From: Streptomyces sp. NBC_01754
GTDB lineage: Bacteria; Actinomycetota; Actinomycetes; Streptomycetales; Streptomycetaceae
DNA length: 64,000 bases
Direction of reading: 5' to 3'
Assembly: GCF_035918015.1 (NCBI RefSeq)
Contig: NZ_CP109132.1
Location: forward strand, 5,456,001-5,520,000
The notes beneath the pieces are model-generated. The model ran no database searches, was not told the origin of the DNA, and worked only from the letters and a program-made list of their open reading frames with translations. Numbering within the stretch: the stretch's first letter is position 1; each line of letters begins with the position of its first letter. This document shows positions 52,581 through 60,064 of this stretch, piece after piece. The translations under genes and the position numbers were made by a program.

Positions 52581-53953
52581 TGCGCAAGAGGTTGTTCGTC
52601 CTGCTCTGGCCCGGCCTGCTGCTGGTGCTCCCGGCGGCGGCCGTACCGGCGATGTCACCCGCCGCTTCGGCCGCCGCACCCGCCGCCCTCGACGACGTGG
52701 CCCGCGCCCTGCGCCAGGGACCCGTCTACGTGGACCCGGCGGCGGCGGGCCAGCTCTCCTCCTCCCAGGAGAAGGCGCTGGAGAAGAAGATCAAGGACGC
52801 CGACAAGCCGGTCTTCGTGGCCGTGCTGCCCCAGTCGTCCGCGTACCCGCCGAAGGACCTCCTCCGGAACCTGCGGACGGACACCGGGATCACCGGTGTC
52901 TACGCCGTACGCCTCGGCGACGGGTTCGACGCCGGGGCCGATCCGCAGGTGATGCCGGTCCGCGCGGTCGCCAACCTGACCACGGCCGTCAAGTCCCCCG
53001 GCACGGACACCGACGCCGCCACCCAGCTCGACGCCTTCGTCGACCGCGCCGTCGAGCAGGCCCGGGGCCACGCCCCCGCCTCCTGGTCCCTCGGTACGGA
53101 CGGCGACGGCGCGACCGCCGTCCCGGTGGCGGGTCTCATGGCCCTCGGCGGGGTCGCCCTGATCGGCGGCGGCGCCACCTACACCGTCGTCCGCCGCAAC
53201 CGCAAGCGCCGGGAAGAGGAGGAGCGGGCCTCCCTCGAGCGGCTCCGGGTCGTCGTGGACGAGGACATCACCGCCTACGGCGAGACCCTGGACCGCCTCG
53301 ACTTCCACCCGGCGGAGGCGGGCGCCGACGACGCGATGCGCGCGGACTACGAGCGCGCGCTCGACTCCTACGAGGACGCCAAGTCCCGCATGGCCGCAGC
53401 CCGGCGCCCGTCCGACGTACGGGGCGTGACCCAGGCCCTGGAGGACGGCCGCTTCTCCCTCGCCGTCCTGGACGCCCGCCGGGCCCACCGCGAACTCCCC
53501 GCCCGCCGCCCGCCCTGCTTCTTCGACCCCCGGCACGGCCCGTCCGTCGCCGACGTGAGGTGGCAGCCGTCCGGCGGCGCCGCCCGCGAGGTGCCGGTCT
53601 GCGGAGCGGACGAGGTACGGCTGCGCGAGGGCGAGGACCCGATGAGCCGCACGGTCGACATGGGCGACGGCTCCCGCCGCCCGTACTGGGAGGCCGGACC
53701 GGCGTACGGCCCCTGGGCCGGCGGCTACTTCGGCGGCGGAATCCTGCCCGGACTGCTCGTCGGCACGATGCTGGGCTCCATGCTCTCGACCCCGGCGTAC
53801 GCGGCCGAGTACGGCGGCGGCGACTTCGGCGCCGGCATGGGCGGCGGTGACTTCTCCGGTTCCGACTTCGACTCCTCCGGGTTCGGCGGAAGCGGTTTCG
53901 GCGACGGCGGGGGCTTCGGCGACGGCGGAGGGTTCGACGGCGGGGGGTTCTGA
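52580..53953 (+). CDS. TPM-domain membrane protein with Gly-rich tail
   Basis: 457 aa from ATG 52580; ATG 52535 is in frame but gives a start before a poor signal peptide. A signal peptide (MRKRLFVLLWPGLLL to ~30) is followed by a TPM-like domain (~35-170), a membrane helix (VAGLMALGGVALIGGGATYTVV), a cytoplasmic Arg/Glu helical region, and then a Gly/Phe/Asp-rich tail with repeated GDGGGF. TPM-domain proteins are found in bacterial envelopes and include the thylakoid PSII-repair protein. It is not part of the glucan locus by known function. A palindrome covers its start. Confidence 0.8.
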   Translation: MRKRLFVLLWPGLLLVLPAAAVPAMSPAASAAAPAALDDVARALRQGPVYVDPAAAGQLSSSQEKALEKKIKDADKPVFVAVLPQSSAYPPKDLLRNLRTDTGITGVYAVRLGDGFDAGADPQVMPVRAVANLTTAVKSPGTDTDAATQLDAFVDRAVEQARGHAPASWSLGTDGDGATAVPVAGLMALGGVALIGGGATYTVVRRNRKRREEEERASLERLRVVVDEDITAYGETLDRLDFHPAEAGADDAMRADYERALDSYEDAKSRMAAARRPSDVRGVTQALEDGRFSLAVLDARRAHRELPARRPPCFFDPRHGPSVADVRWQPSGGAAREVPVCGADEVRLREGEDPMSRTVDMGDGSRRPYWEAGPAYGPWAGGYFGGGILPGLLVGTMLGSMLSTPAYAAEYGGGDFGAGMGGGDFSGSDFDSSGFGGSGFGDGGGFGDGGGFDGGGF

Positions 53954-54059
53954 GCCGGCGGGCGCCTGCGACGCAGCCGCACGGTTCCTCCGAGGCGCCG
54001 GCCGCGCACCGCCCCGCCGCTTCGGTGCCGGCCGAGCCGTGCCCGTACGAGGGCGGCCG

Positions 54060-54653
54060 TCAGACCCCGGCCGGCGTCTCTTCCCAGGTGTCCGGGGCCC
54101 ACAGGCCCGAGCGCTTGATCGACGCCGGGCAGTGCAGATAGATCTCGTCGATCTCCACGACGAGCGCGAGAGCGGGGCGCCGGCCCTTCACCGCCATCGC
54201 GTCGAAGAACGGCGCGTCCGTGAGGATGCGGGCGCGGCCGTTGATCCGCAGGACCGTCATCACACCCGGTATGAGGTAGAGCAGTCCCACATGCGGGTTG
54301 GACAGGATGTTGTGGAAGCTGTCGCCCCGCCGGTTGCCCGGCAGATCCGGCAGGGCCAGGGTGCGCGTGTCCAGGACCCGGGTGAAGCCCGGCTCCCCGC
54401 CGCGCGGTGAGGTGTCGCAGTTGCCGTCGGCGTCCGAGGTGGCCACGGCACAGAAGGGCGCGCGGGCCAGCAGGTCGAGGTCGGCTTCCGTGAGCTCGTC
54501 ATGGACCTTGTCGATGACCAGGGGCCACGGGGTGCCCAGGATCTCGCGCAGTTCCTCGGCCGACCGCAGGGGGACGGCTCCGGCCAGTGGGTCCCCGGCG
54601 GGGGCGGTGGCGGGGGCGGAGGCGGTGGCGGCCCCGGGCGCGGCGTTCGACAA
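54060..54653 (-). CDS. PPOX-family FMN-dependent flavoprotein
   Basis: 197 aa. Pyridoxamine-5'-phosphate oxidase-like split barrel (FCAVATSDADGNCDTSPRGG, then GDSFHNILSNPHVGLLYLIPGVMTVLRINGRA). It resembles the MSMEG_1061 type of FMN-binding PPOX proteins, whose substrates are unknown. Divergent from the iron-siderophore importer with an iron box between, so it may be iron-regulated and take part in flavin-dependent reduction. Start not well fixed: the first ~20 residues are Ala/Pro-rich. Confidence 0.88.
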   Translation of the reverse strand: MSNAAPGAATASAPATAPAGDPLAGAVPLRSAEELREILGTPWPLVIDKVHDELTEADLDLLARAPFCAVATSDADGNCDTSPRGGEPGFTRVLDTRTLALPDLPGNRRGDSFHNILSNPHVGLLYLIPGVMTVLRINGRARILTDAPFFDAMAVKGRRPALALVVEIDEIYLHCPASIKRSGLWAPDTWEETPAGV

Positions 54654-54703
54654 GGATCTCTCCGTACCGTGTGGGGGGCTCGGCGGCGACGTGTCCGCCT
54701 GGC

Positions 54704-54722
54704 GCTGTTAGGCTCACCTTAC
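54704..54722. promoter_or_regulatory. Iron box between PPOX gene and iron importer
   Basis: GTTAGGCTCACCTTAC (54707-54722) matches most of the TTAGGTTAGGCTCACCTAA consensus bound by DmdR/IdeR-type iron repressors in Streptomyces. It lies ~50-56 bp from both the PPOX gene and the permease gene, so both may be iron-regulated. Confidence 0.75.
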
Positions 54723-54777
54723 TTATGCTCCCGTATGCTCCCCCTCCCGGGGTGCCGTTCCGGCGGCCGGGACCCGG

Positions 54778-55920
54778 GTGAGCCCGGAGCGACGAACAAG
54801 GGTGAGGCACAGTGCGCAACCGTATGCCGTCCGCCGTGGTGACCGTGTCGTGAGCGGCCCGGTCCTCCGGGGCACGGAGCGACAGGAGGCGGCCGGTACA
54901 CCTGAGCGGCGCCGCACGCACAGCCGCCCCGTCCTCGCCCTCGGACTCCTGGCCGGCCTGGGCGTACTCCTGCTGACCGCTCTGGCGAGCCTCGCGATCG
55001 GTTCGGGCGACGTCTCCCTCCACGACGTCGTGCACGGTGTCTTCGACCCGGACCTCCAGGTCAAGGGCCAGCTCATCGTCCAGGAGGTGCGCATCCCGCG
55101 CACCGTGGCCGGACTGCTGGCCGGTGCCGCGCTGGGCCTGGCGGGCACGGTGATGCAGGGCGTCGCCCGCAACCCGCTCGCCGACCCGCAGCTCCTCGGC
55201 GTCAACGCGGGCGCCTCGGTCGCGGTGGTGTGCTCGATCAGCTTCCTCGGCTTCACCGTCGCCACCCAGTACATCTGGTTCGGCTTCCTCGGCGCCCTGC
55301 TCGCCGCCCTCCTGGTGTACGGCGTGGGCTCGCTCGGCCGGGAAGGCGCGACACCGGTGAAACTGGCCCTGGCCGGCGCCGCGACGAGCGCCGTACTCAC
55401 CTCGGTGACCAGTGCCGTCCTGCTCCAGGACCGCGAGGGGTACGACCGGTTCCGCTTCTGGCAGCTCGGCGCGCTCACCGCCCGGGACTCCGAGGTGCTG
55501 TGGCAGGTGGCGCCGTTCATCGTGGTCGGCTCCGTGCTCGCGCTGGTGCTGGGACCGCAGCTCAACACCCTGTCCCTGGGCGACGACCTGGCACGTGGCC
55601 TCGGCCAGCGCGTCGGGGTCGCCCGGCTGGCGTCGGCGCTCGCCGTGGTGCTGCTGTGCGGGGCCGCGACGGTGGTCGCCGGCCCGATCGGCTTCGTCGG
55701 CCTCGCCGTACCGCACGCCGCCCGGCTCATCACCGGCCCCGACTACCGCTGGGTGCTGCCGTACAGCATGGTGCTCGCCCCGGTCATGCTCCTCGTCGCC
55801 GACATCGTCGGCCGGGTCGTCGCCCCGCCCGGCGAGGTGCAGGTGGGCGTGGTCACCGCCGCGATCGGCTGCGTCCCCTTCATCTGGCTCGTCCGGCGCG
55901 GGAAGCAGGTGGGACTGTGA
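54778..55920 (+). CDS. FecCD-type iron-siderophore permease 1
   Basis: 380 aa from GTG 54778, or 356 from GTG 54850; neither has a clear Shine-Dalgarno. The second lies nearer the first membrane helix, and the N-terminal ~40 residues are basic and poorly conserved. About ten membrane helices and FecCD motifs (RIPRTVAGLLAGAALGLAGTVMQGVARNPLADPQLLGVNAGA; GPIGFVGLAVPHAAR). It imports Fe(III)-siderophore with the neighbouring permease, ATPase and lipoprotein. No siderophore synthesis genes are in the window, so it may serve an imported or distant siderophore. Confidence 0.92.
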   Translation: MSPERRTRVRHSAQPYAVRRGDRVVSGPVLRGTERQEAAGTPERRRTHSRPVLALGLLAGLGVLLLTALASLAIGSGDVSLHDVVHGVFDPDLQVKGQLIVQEVRIPRTVAGLLAGAALGLAGTVMQGVARNPLADPQLLGVNAGASVAVVCSISFLGFTVATQYIWFGFLGALLAALLVYGVGSLGREGATPVKLALAGAATSAVLTSVTSAVLLQDREGYDRFRFWQLGALTARDSEVLWQVAPFIVVGSVLALVLGPQLNTLSLGDDLARGLGQRVGVARLASALAVVLLCGAATVVAGPIGFVGLAVPHAARLITGPDYRWVLPYSMVLAPVMLLVADIVGRVVAPPGEVQVGVVTAAIGCVPFIWLVRRGKQVGL

Positions 55921-56990
55921 CCGGGACCCGTCTCCAGGAGGCGGCCGACACCCGCCTCGCCGACGCCGTCCGCACCGTCAACCGGGTACGCGGCCGGGGG
56001 GCCCGGCGCGCGGTGCTGGTGGCCGCCGCCCTGCTGGTGTGCCTGGTGGCGGTCTTCGCCGTCTCGCTCAGTGTCGGCGACATGCCGATACCGCTGGGCA
56101 AGGTCGTCGACACCCTGCTCGGAGGCGGCGACGGCGGCTCGCGGTTCGTCGTCCTCCAACTCCGGTTGCCCCGCGCGCTGCTGGCGATCCTCGTCGGCGT
56201 CGGCTTCGGGCTCTCCGGGGCCGTCTTCCAGTCGCTGCTGCGCAACCCGCTGGCCAGCCCCGACATCATCGGCATCAGCGCCGGGGCGAGCGCGGTCGCC
56301 GTCACCGCGGCCCTCCTCTTCCAGGTCAGCGGCCTCGGCCTGTCCGCGAGCGCCCTGATCGGCTCGCTGGCCTCCGGCGCCGCCATCTATCTGCTGGCCT
56401 GGCGGCAGGGCGTCGCCGGCCAGCGCCTCGTCCTGATCGGCATCGGCGTCGGCACCGGCCTGACCAGCGTCGTCTGGTACGTGATGGCCCGCTCGGACAC
56501 CAGCGACGCCCAGGAGGCGTTCCTCTGGCTGACAGGCAGCCTCAACGGGCGGTCCTGGAACCAGATGTGGCCCCTGCTCATCGCCCTCGCCGTCCTCCTG
56601 CCCCTCACCGCTCTCGCCGCCCGCGCGCTGGGCCCCCTCCAGCTGGGCGACGACACGGCGGCCGGACTCGGCGCCCGCGTCGAGCCGGGACGGCTGGCGC
56701 TCCTGGGCTGCGCGGTCGCCCTCGCGGGGGTGGCCACCGCGGCGGCCGGACCCGTCGGGTTCGTGGCGTTCGTGTCCGCGCCGATCGCCCGCCGCCTGGT
56801 TCCGGGCCGGGGCGCGGCCCTGGTGCACTCCGCGCTGACCGGGGCGCTGCTCGTCCTGGTCGCCGACTTCGCGGCCCAGCACCTCCTGCCCTCGGTCCAG
56901 CTGCCCGTGGGCGTGGTCACCAGCATCATCGGCGCCCCCTACCTGCTGCTGCTCCTGGCCCGCGCCAACCGCGTGGGCGCCGGAGGCTGA
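55917..56990 (+). CDS. FecCD-type iron-siderophore permease 2
   Basis: 357 aa. Similar fold to permease 1: RLPRALLAILVGVGFGLSGAVFQSLLRNPLASPDIIGISAGA and AGPVGFVAFVSAPIARRLV. GTG 55917 overlaps the preceding stop (GTGA), so the two are translated in a coupled way and likely form a heterodimeric channel. Confidence 0.93.
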   Translation: MTGTRLQEAADTRLADAVRTVNRVRGRGARRAVLVAAALLVCLVAVFAVSLSVGDMPIPLGKVVDTLLGGGDGGSRFVVLQLRLPRALLAILVGVGFGLSGAVFQSLLRNPLASPDIIGISAGASAVAVTAALLFQVSGLGLSASALIGSLASGAAIYLLAWRQGVAGQRLVLIGIGVGTGLTSVVWYVMARSDTSDAQEAFLWLTGSLNGRSWNQMWPLLIALAVLLPLTALAARALGPLQLGDDTAAGLGARVEPGRLALLGCAVALAGVATAAAGPVGFVAFVSAPIARRLVPGRGAALVHSALTGALLVLVADFAAQHLLPSVQLPVGVVTSIIGAPYLLLLLARANRVGAGG

Positions 56991-57041
56991 CATGGCGACC
57001 CCGTACACCGACGAACCGACAAGGAAAGGGGTGGCCCGGTC

Positions 57042-57851
57042 GTGACTGAGCACACTCTTCAAGCCCGGGACGTCCGGCTCGGCTACGGCGACCGGGAGAT
57101 CGTCACCGGCCTGGACGTGAGCATCCCGCCGGGACGGGTGACGGTCGTCGTGGGCCCCAACGCCTGCGGGAAGTCCACCCTGCTGCGGGCGATGGCCCGG
57201 CTGCTCCCGCCCGCCGGGGGCGCGGTGCTGCTGGACGGCCGGAGCATCCAGGAGATGCCGACGAAGGAGGTCGCCACAGTCCTGGGCATCCTCCCGCAGA
57301 GCCCCTCCGCCCCCGAGGGCATCACCGTCTCCGACCTGGTGGGCCGGGGCCGGTACCCCCATCAGGGATGGTTCAGGCGGTGGACCGCCGAGGACGACGA
57401 GGCGGTCGCACAGGCGCTGCTCTCCACCGACGTACTCGAACTGGCCGACCGCCCGGTGGACGAGCTGTCGGGCGGCCAGCGCCAGCGGGTGTGGATCGCC
57501 ATGGCGCTGTCGCAGCGTACGGACATACTCCTGCTGGACGAGCCGACGACGTTCCTGGACGTCAGCCACCAACTGGACGTCCTCGACCTGCTCACCGACC
57601 TCAACCGGGAGCGCGGCGTCACCATGGTCGCCGTCCTGCACGACCTGAATCTGGCCTGCCGGTACGCCGACCACATGATCGCCATGAAGGACGGCCGGAT
57701 CGTCGCGGAGGGGCGGCCTTCCGACATCGTGACCGAGGAACTGGTCGGGGAGGTGTTCGGGATGCGCTGCACCGTACTGGACGACCCGGCGTCGGCGACC
57801 CCGATGGTGGTTCCGCTCGGCCGTCACCACGTCAGGAGCGCGGTTGCCTGA
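57042..57851 (+). CDS. Iron-siderophore ABC ATPase (FepC/FecE-like)
   Basis: 269 aa. Walker A GPNACGKST, Q-loop LPQSPSAPEG, signature LSGGQRQR, Walker B ILLLDEPT, H-loop VLHDL. GTG 57042 follows AAGGAAAGGGG. It lies 51 nt after the second permease and completes the importer core. Confidence 0.94.
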   Translation: MTEHTLQARDVRLGYGDREIVTGLDVSIPPGRVTVVVGPNACGKSTLLRAMARLLPPAGGAVLLDGRSIQEMPTKEVATVLGILPQSPSAPEGITVSDLVGRGRYPHQGWFRRWTAEDDEAVAQALLSTDVLELADRPVDELSGGQRQRVWIAMALSQRTDILLLDEPTTFLDVSHQLDVLDLLTDLNRERGVTMVAVLHDLNLACRYADHMIAMKDGRIVAEGRPSDIVTEELVGEVFGMRCTVLDDPASATPMVVPLGRHHVRSAVA

Positions 57852-57884
57852 GGACTGTGCGGGGCCCCGGTGGGGGCGTTTTCC

Positions 57885-57903
57885 TTAGGTGAGGCTAACC
57901 TAA
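57885..57903. promoter_or_regulatory. Iron box overlapping the start of the siderophore-binding lipoprotein
   Basis: TTAGGTGAGGCTAACCTAA is a near-perfect 19-bp palindrome matching the Streptomyces DmdR/IdeR iron box. Its last A is the A of ATG 57903. Repressor here would cover the start region directly. Confidence 0.85.
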
Positions 57904-58946
57904 TGGGCATGAACGATTCCGTCTCCCGCACCACCCGCGCCCGGCGCCCCCGCCGCACTCCCGTCCTCATGGCGGGTGCCGTCGCCGCCCTGCTCGTGGG
58001 GCTGGCCGCGTGCGGCTCCTCGGACGACTCCGACAGCGCCGGCGCGCCTGCGGCGTCCGGCGGCTCGTCCGACGGCGCCTTCCCGGCGAAGGTGGACACC
58101 AAGTTCGGCGAGATCACCGTCGACAAGGCACCCAAGCGCATCGTGGCGCTCGGCTGGGGCGACGCCGAGACGGTCCTGGCACTCGGCGGGCAGCCGGTCG
58201 GGGCCAGTGACTGGCTGGCGTTCGGCGGCGAGGGCGTCGGCCCGTGGGCCAAGGGCATGTACGACAAGAGCCCGCAGATGATCGGCACGCTGGAGCCGGA
58301 GTACGAGAAGATCGCGGCCCTCCAGCCGGACCTGATCCTCGACACCAAGTCCAGTGGCGACAAGACGCGGTACGACACCCTGAGCAAGATCGCCCCGACC
58401 GTGGGCGTTCCCGAGGGCGGCGACCAGTACATGATCTCGTGGGAGAAGCAGACCGAGATGGTCGCCGCCGCCCTGGGCGTCAAGGACAAGGGCGACGAGC
58501 TGATCGCGGAGACCGAGGTGAAGTTCGAGGTCGCGGCGAAGGCGCACCCCGAGTTCAAGGGCAGCACGATCGTGCTCGGCTCGCGTACCTCCGAGGGGTA
58601 CGGAGCCTACGTCTCCGGCACCGGGCGGATGGACTTCGTCGAGCGCCTCGGCTTCAAGAACAGCCCGGCCGTCCAGGCCAAGGCCGGCGACGGCTTCTCC
58701 GTCTCCGTCTCCAAGGAGAATCTGGACCTCCTCGACGCGGACCTGACGGTGATGTCGCCCATCGGCATCCCGGCCACCGACATCAGCGACGATCCGCTGT
58801 ACAAGGCGGTCCCGTCCGTGAAGGCCGGCCACTCCCTCGTCTTCGACGACGAGGGCCTCAGCCTGGCGTTCGCCACGGACTCGGTGCTGTCGACGGTGTA
58901 CGCGCTGGACAAGGTGGTCCCGGCGTTCGCGGCGCAGATGAAGTAG
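57903..58946 (+). CDS. Iron-siderophore-binding lipoprotein
   Basis: 347 aa from ATG 57903, or 345 from ATG 57909. An Arg-rich n-region, hydrophobic core and lipobox LAAC place it on the membrane as a lipoprotein. The mature part is a class III (FepB/FhuD-like) binding fold: FGEITVDKAPKRIVALGWGDAETVLALG, and later QPDLILDTKSSGDKTRYDTLSKIAPT. It has its own iron box and possibly its own promoter downstream of the ATPase gene. Confidence 0.93.
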   Translation: MGMNDSVSRTTRARRPRRTPVLMAGAVAALLVGLAACGSSDDSDSAGAPAASGGSSDGAFPAKVDTKFGEITVDKAPKRIVALGWGDAETVLALGGQPVGASDWLAFGGEGVGPWAKGMYDKSPQMIGTLEPEYEKIAALQPDLILDTKSSGDKTRYDTLSKIAPTVGVPEGGDQYMISWEKQTEMVAAALGVKDKGDELIAETEVKFEVAAKAHPEFKGSTIVLGSRTSEGYGAYVSGTGRMDFVERLGFKNSPAVQAKAGDGFSVSVSKENLDLLDADLTVMSPIGIPATDISDDPLYKAVPSVKAGHSLVFDDEGLSLAFATDSVLSTVYALDKVVPAFAAQMK

Positions 58947-58976
58947 TACGCGCCCCGCGCCGGGCGCGGGACGGGT

Positions 58977-59008
58977 GAGAAGGGCGGCACGGATGTGCCG
59001 CCCTTCTC
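58977..59008 (+). terminator. Terminator after the siderophore-binding lipoprotein
   Basis: A 14-bp perfect stem, GAGAAGGGCGGCAC (58977-58990) / GTGCCGCCCTTCTC (58995-59008), with a 4-nt loop, 30 nt after the stop codon. The remaining 59009-59248 is the upstream region of the XRE-cupin gene; TACTAT near 59180 could be its -10. Confidence 0.85.
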
Positions 59009-59248
59009 GGCGTCACCGGAAGGCCGGAGTACAGCGGGGAACGAGCGGACTGTCGTACCCGGGCACGGTCCGAGGACGACGTGAACGGCCCCCCGGCAGC
59101 GAGACGTCGTACCCGACGAGCGGGTCGGTCGCCTGGACGGCGTCCGGTTCGCCCGCGCGCCGGACCAGAGACTTCCGCGTCTACTATGGTCGCTTCACCG
59201 AACACCCTTCGTTCGGATGTGGGGAACGATGGTGGTGGAAGGGATGTC

Positions 59249-59848
59249 GTGAGCGATCAAGCCGGACCGATCCAGGAGATGCTGGCGGCCAACGTCAAGC
59301 GCGGGCGCACGCTCCAGGGGCTGTCGATCTCCGAGCTGTCCAGGCGCTCCGGAATCGGCAAGGCGACCCTGTCCCAACTGGAGTCGGGCAACTGCAATCC
59401 GACCATCGAGACCATCTTCAGCCTCTCCCGGGCCCTGGAGATACCGGTCTCGGAACTTCTCGACACACGGCCGCCCGGCGATCTGACCGTCGTGCGTGCC
59501 GCCGATGTCGAACCCCTCGTGGGTGAGGGGGTCGACCTGCGCTCCCTCCGGCACATCCGGAGTGCCCATACCGACCTCGACGTCTACGACCAGCAGTTCC
59601 GCGCCGGTCACCGGCAACTGTCCCAGGGGCACACGGGGACCGAGCACACGGTGGTGCAGTCGGGCCGGCTGGAGGTCACCGTCGACGGGTACGAGGTGGA
59701 ACTGGGGCCGGGCGACTACGTGGGCTTCGACGCGTCCCTCCCTCACTCCTATCTGGCGCCCGACGGACCGGTGCGTTCCGTGCTGCTGCTGTTGCAGGAC
59801 CGGGCCGGGCGGCAACCGCGCAGCGCACCGCACTCGGCTGCCCTCTGA
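59249..59848 (+). CDS. XRE-family regulator with C-terminal cupin
   Basis: 199 aa. N-terminal helix-turn-helix (LSISELSRRSGIGKATLSQLESGNCNPTIETIFSLSRAL in outline, residues ~22-66), then a cupin-type sensor (~110-180: GHTGTEHTVVQSGRLEVTVDGYEVELGPGDYVGFDASLPHSY). GTG 59249 follows GGAAGGG. Cupin-XRE proteins usually sense a small molecule and control neighbouring metabolic or efflux genes; the target is not evident. 59849-60064, after it, holds nothing I can support. Confidence 0.9.
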   Translation: MSDQAGPIQEMLAANVKRGRTLQGLSISELSRRSGIGKATLSQLESGNCNPTIETIFSLSRALEIPVSELLDTRPPGDLTVVRAADVEPLVGEGVDLRSLRHIRSAHTDLDVYDQQFRAGHRQLSQGHTGTEHTVVQSGRLEVTVDGYEVELGPGDYVGFDASLPHSYLAPDGPVRSVLLLLQDRAGRQPRSAPHSAAL

Positions 59849-60064
59849 CCGCGCGCGCCTGGTGCCGGGCGGGCCCGGACCGTCGGCACCGGTCGGCCGC
59901 CACGACACCTTCCGATCGTTCTGTGCAGCGAACGGGGAGCGGCCGGTCGAGGAGTCCGAGCGAGGAACCGGCGGCCTTCCGTCCGTGCTCGCCTGACGAG
60001 CCGTGCTCGCTTCACCCCGCCCGGCCGCGCTCATTCCCCGGCCGCCGTCACCTTCCGGGCGCCC

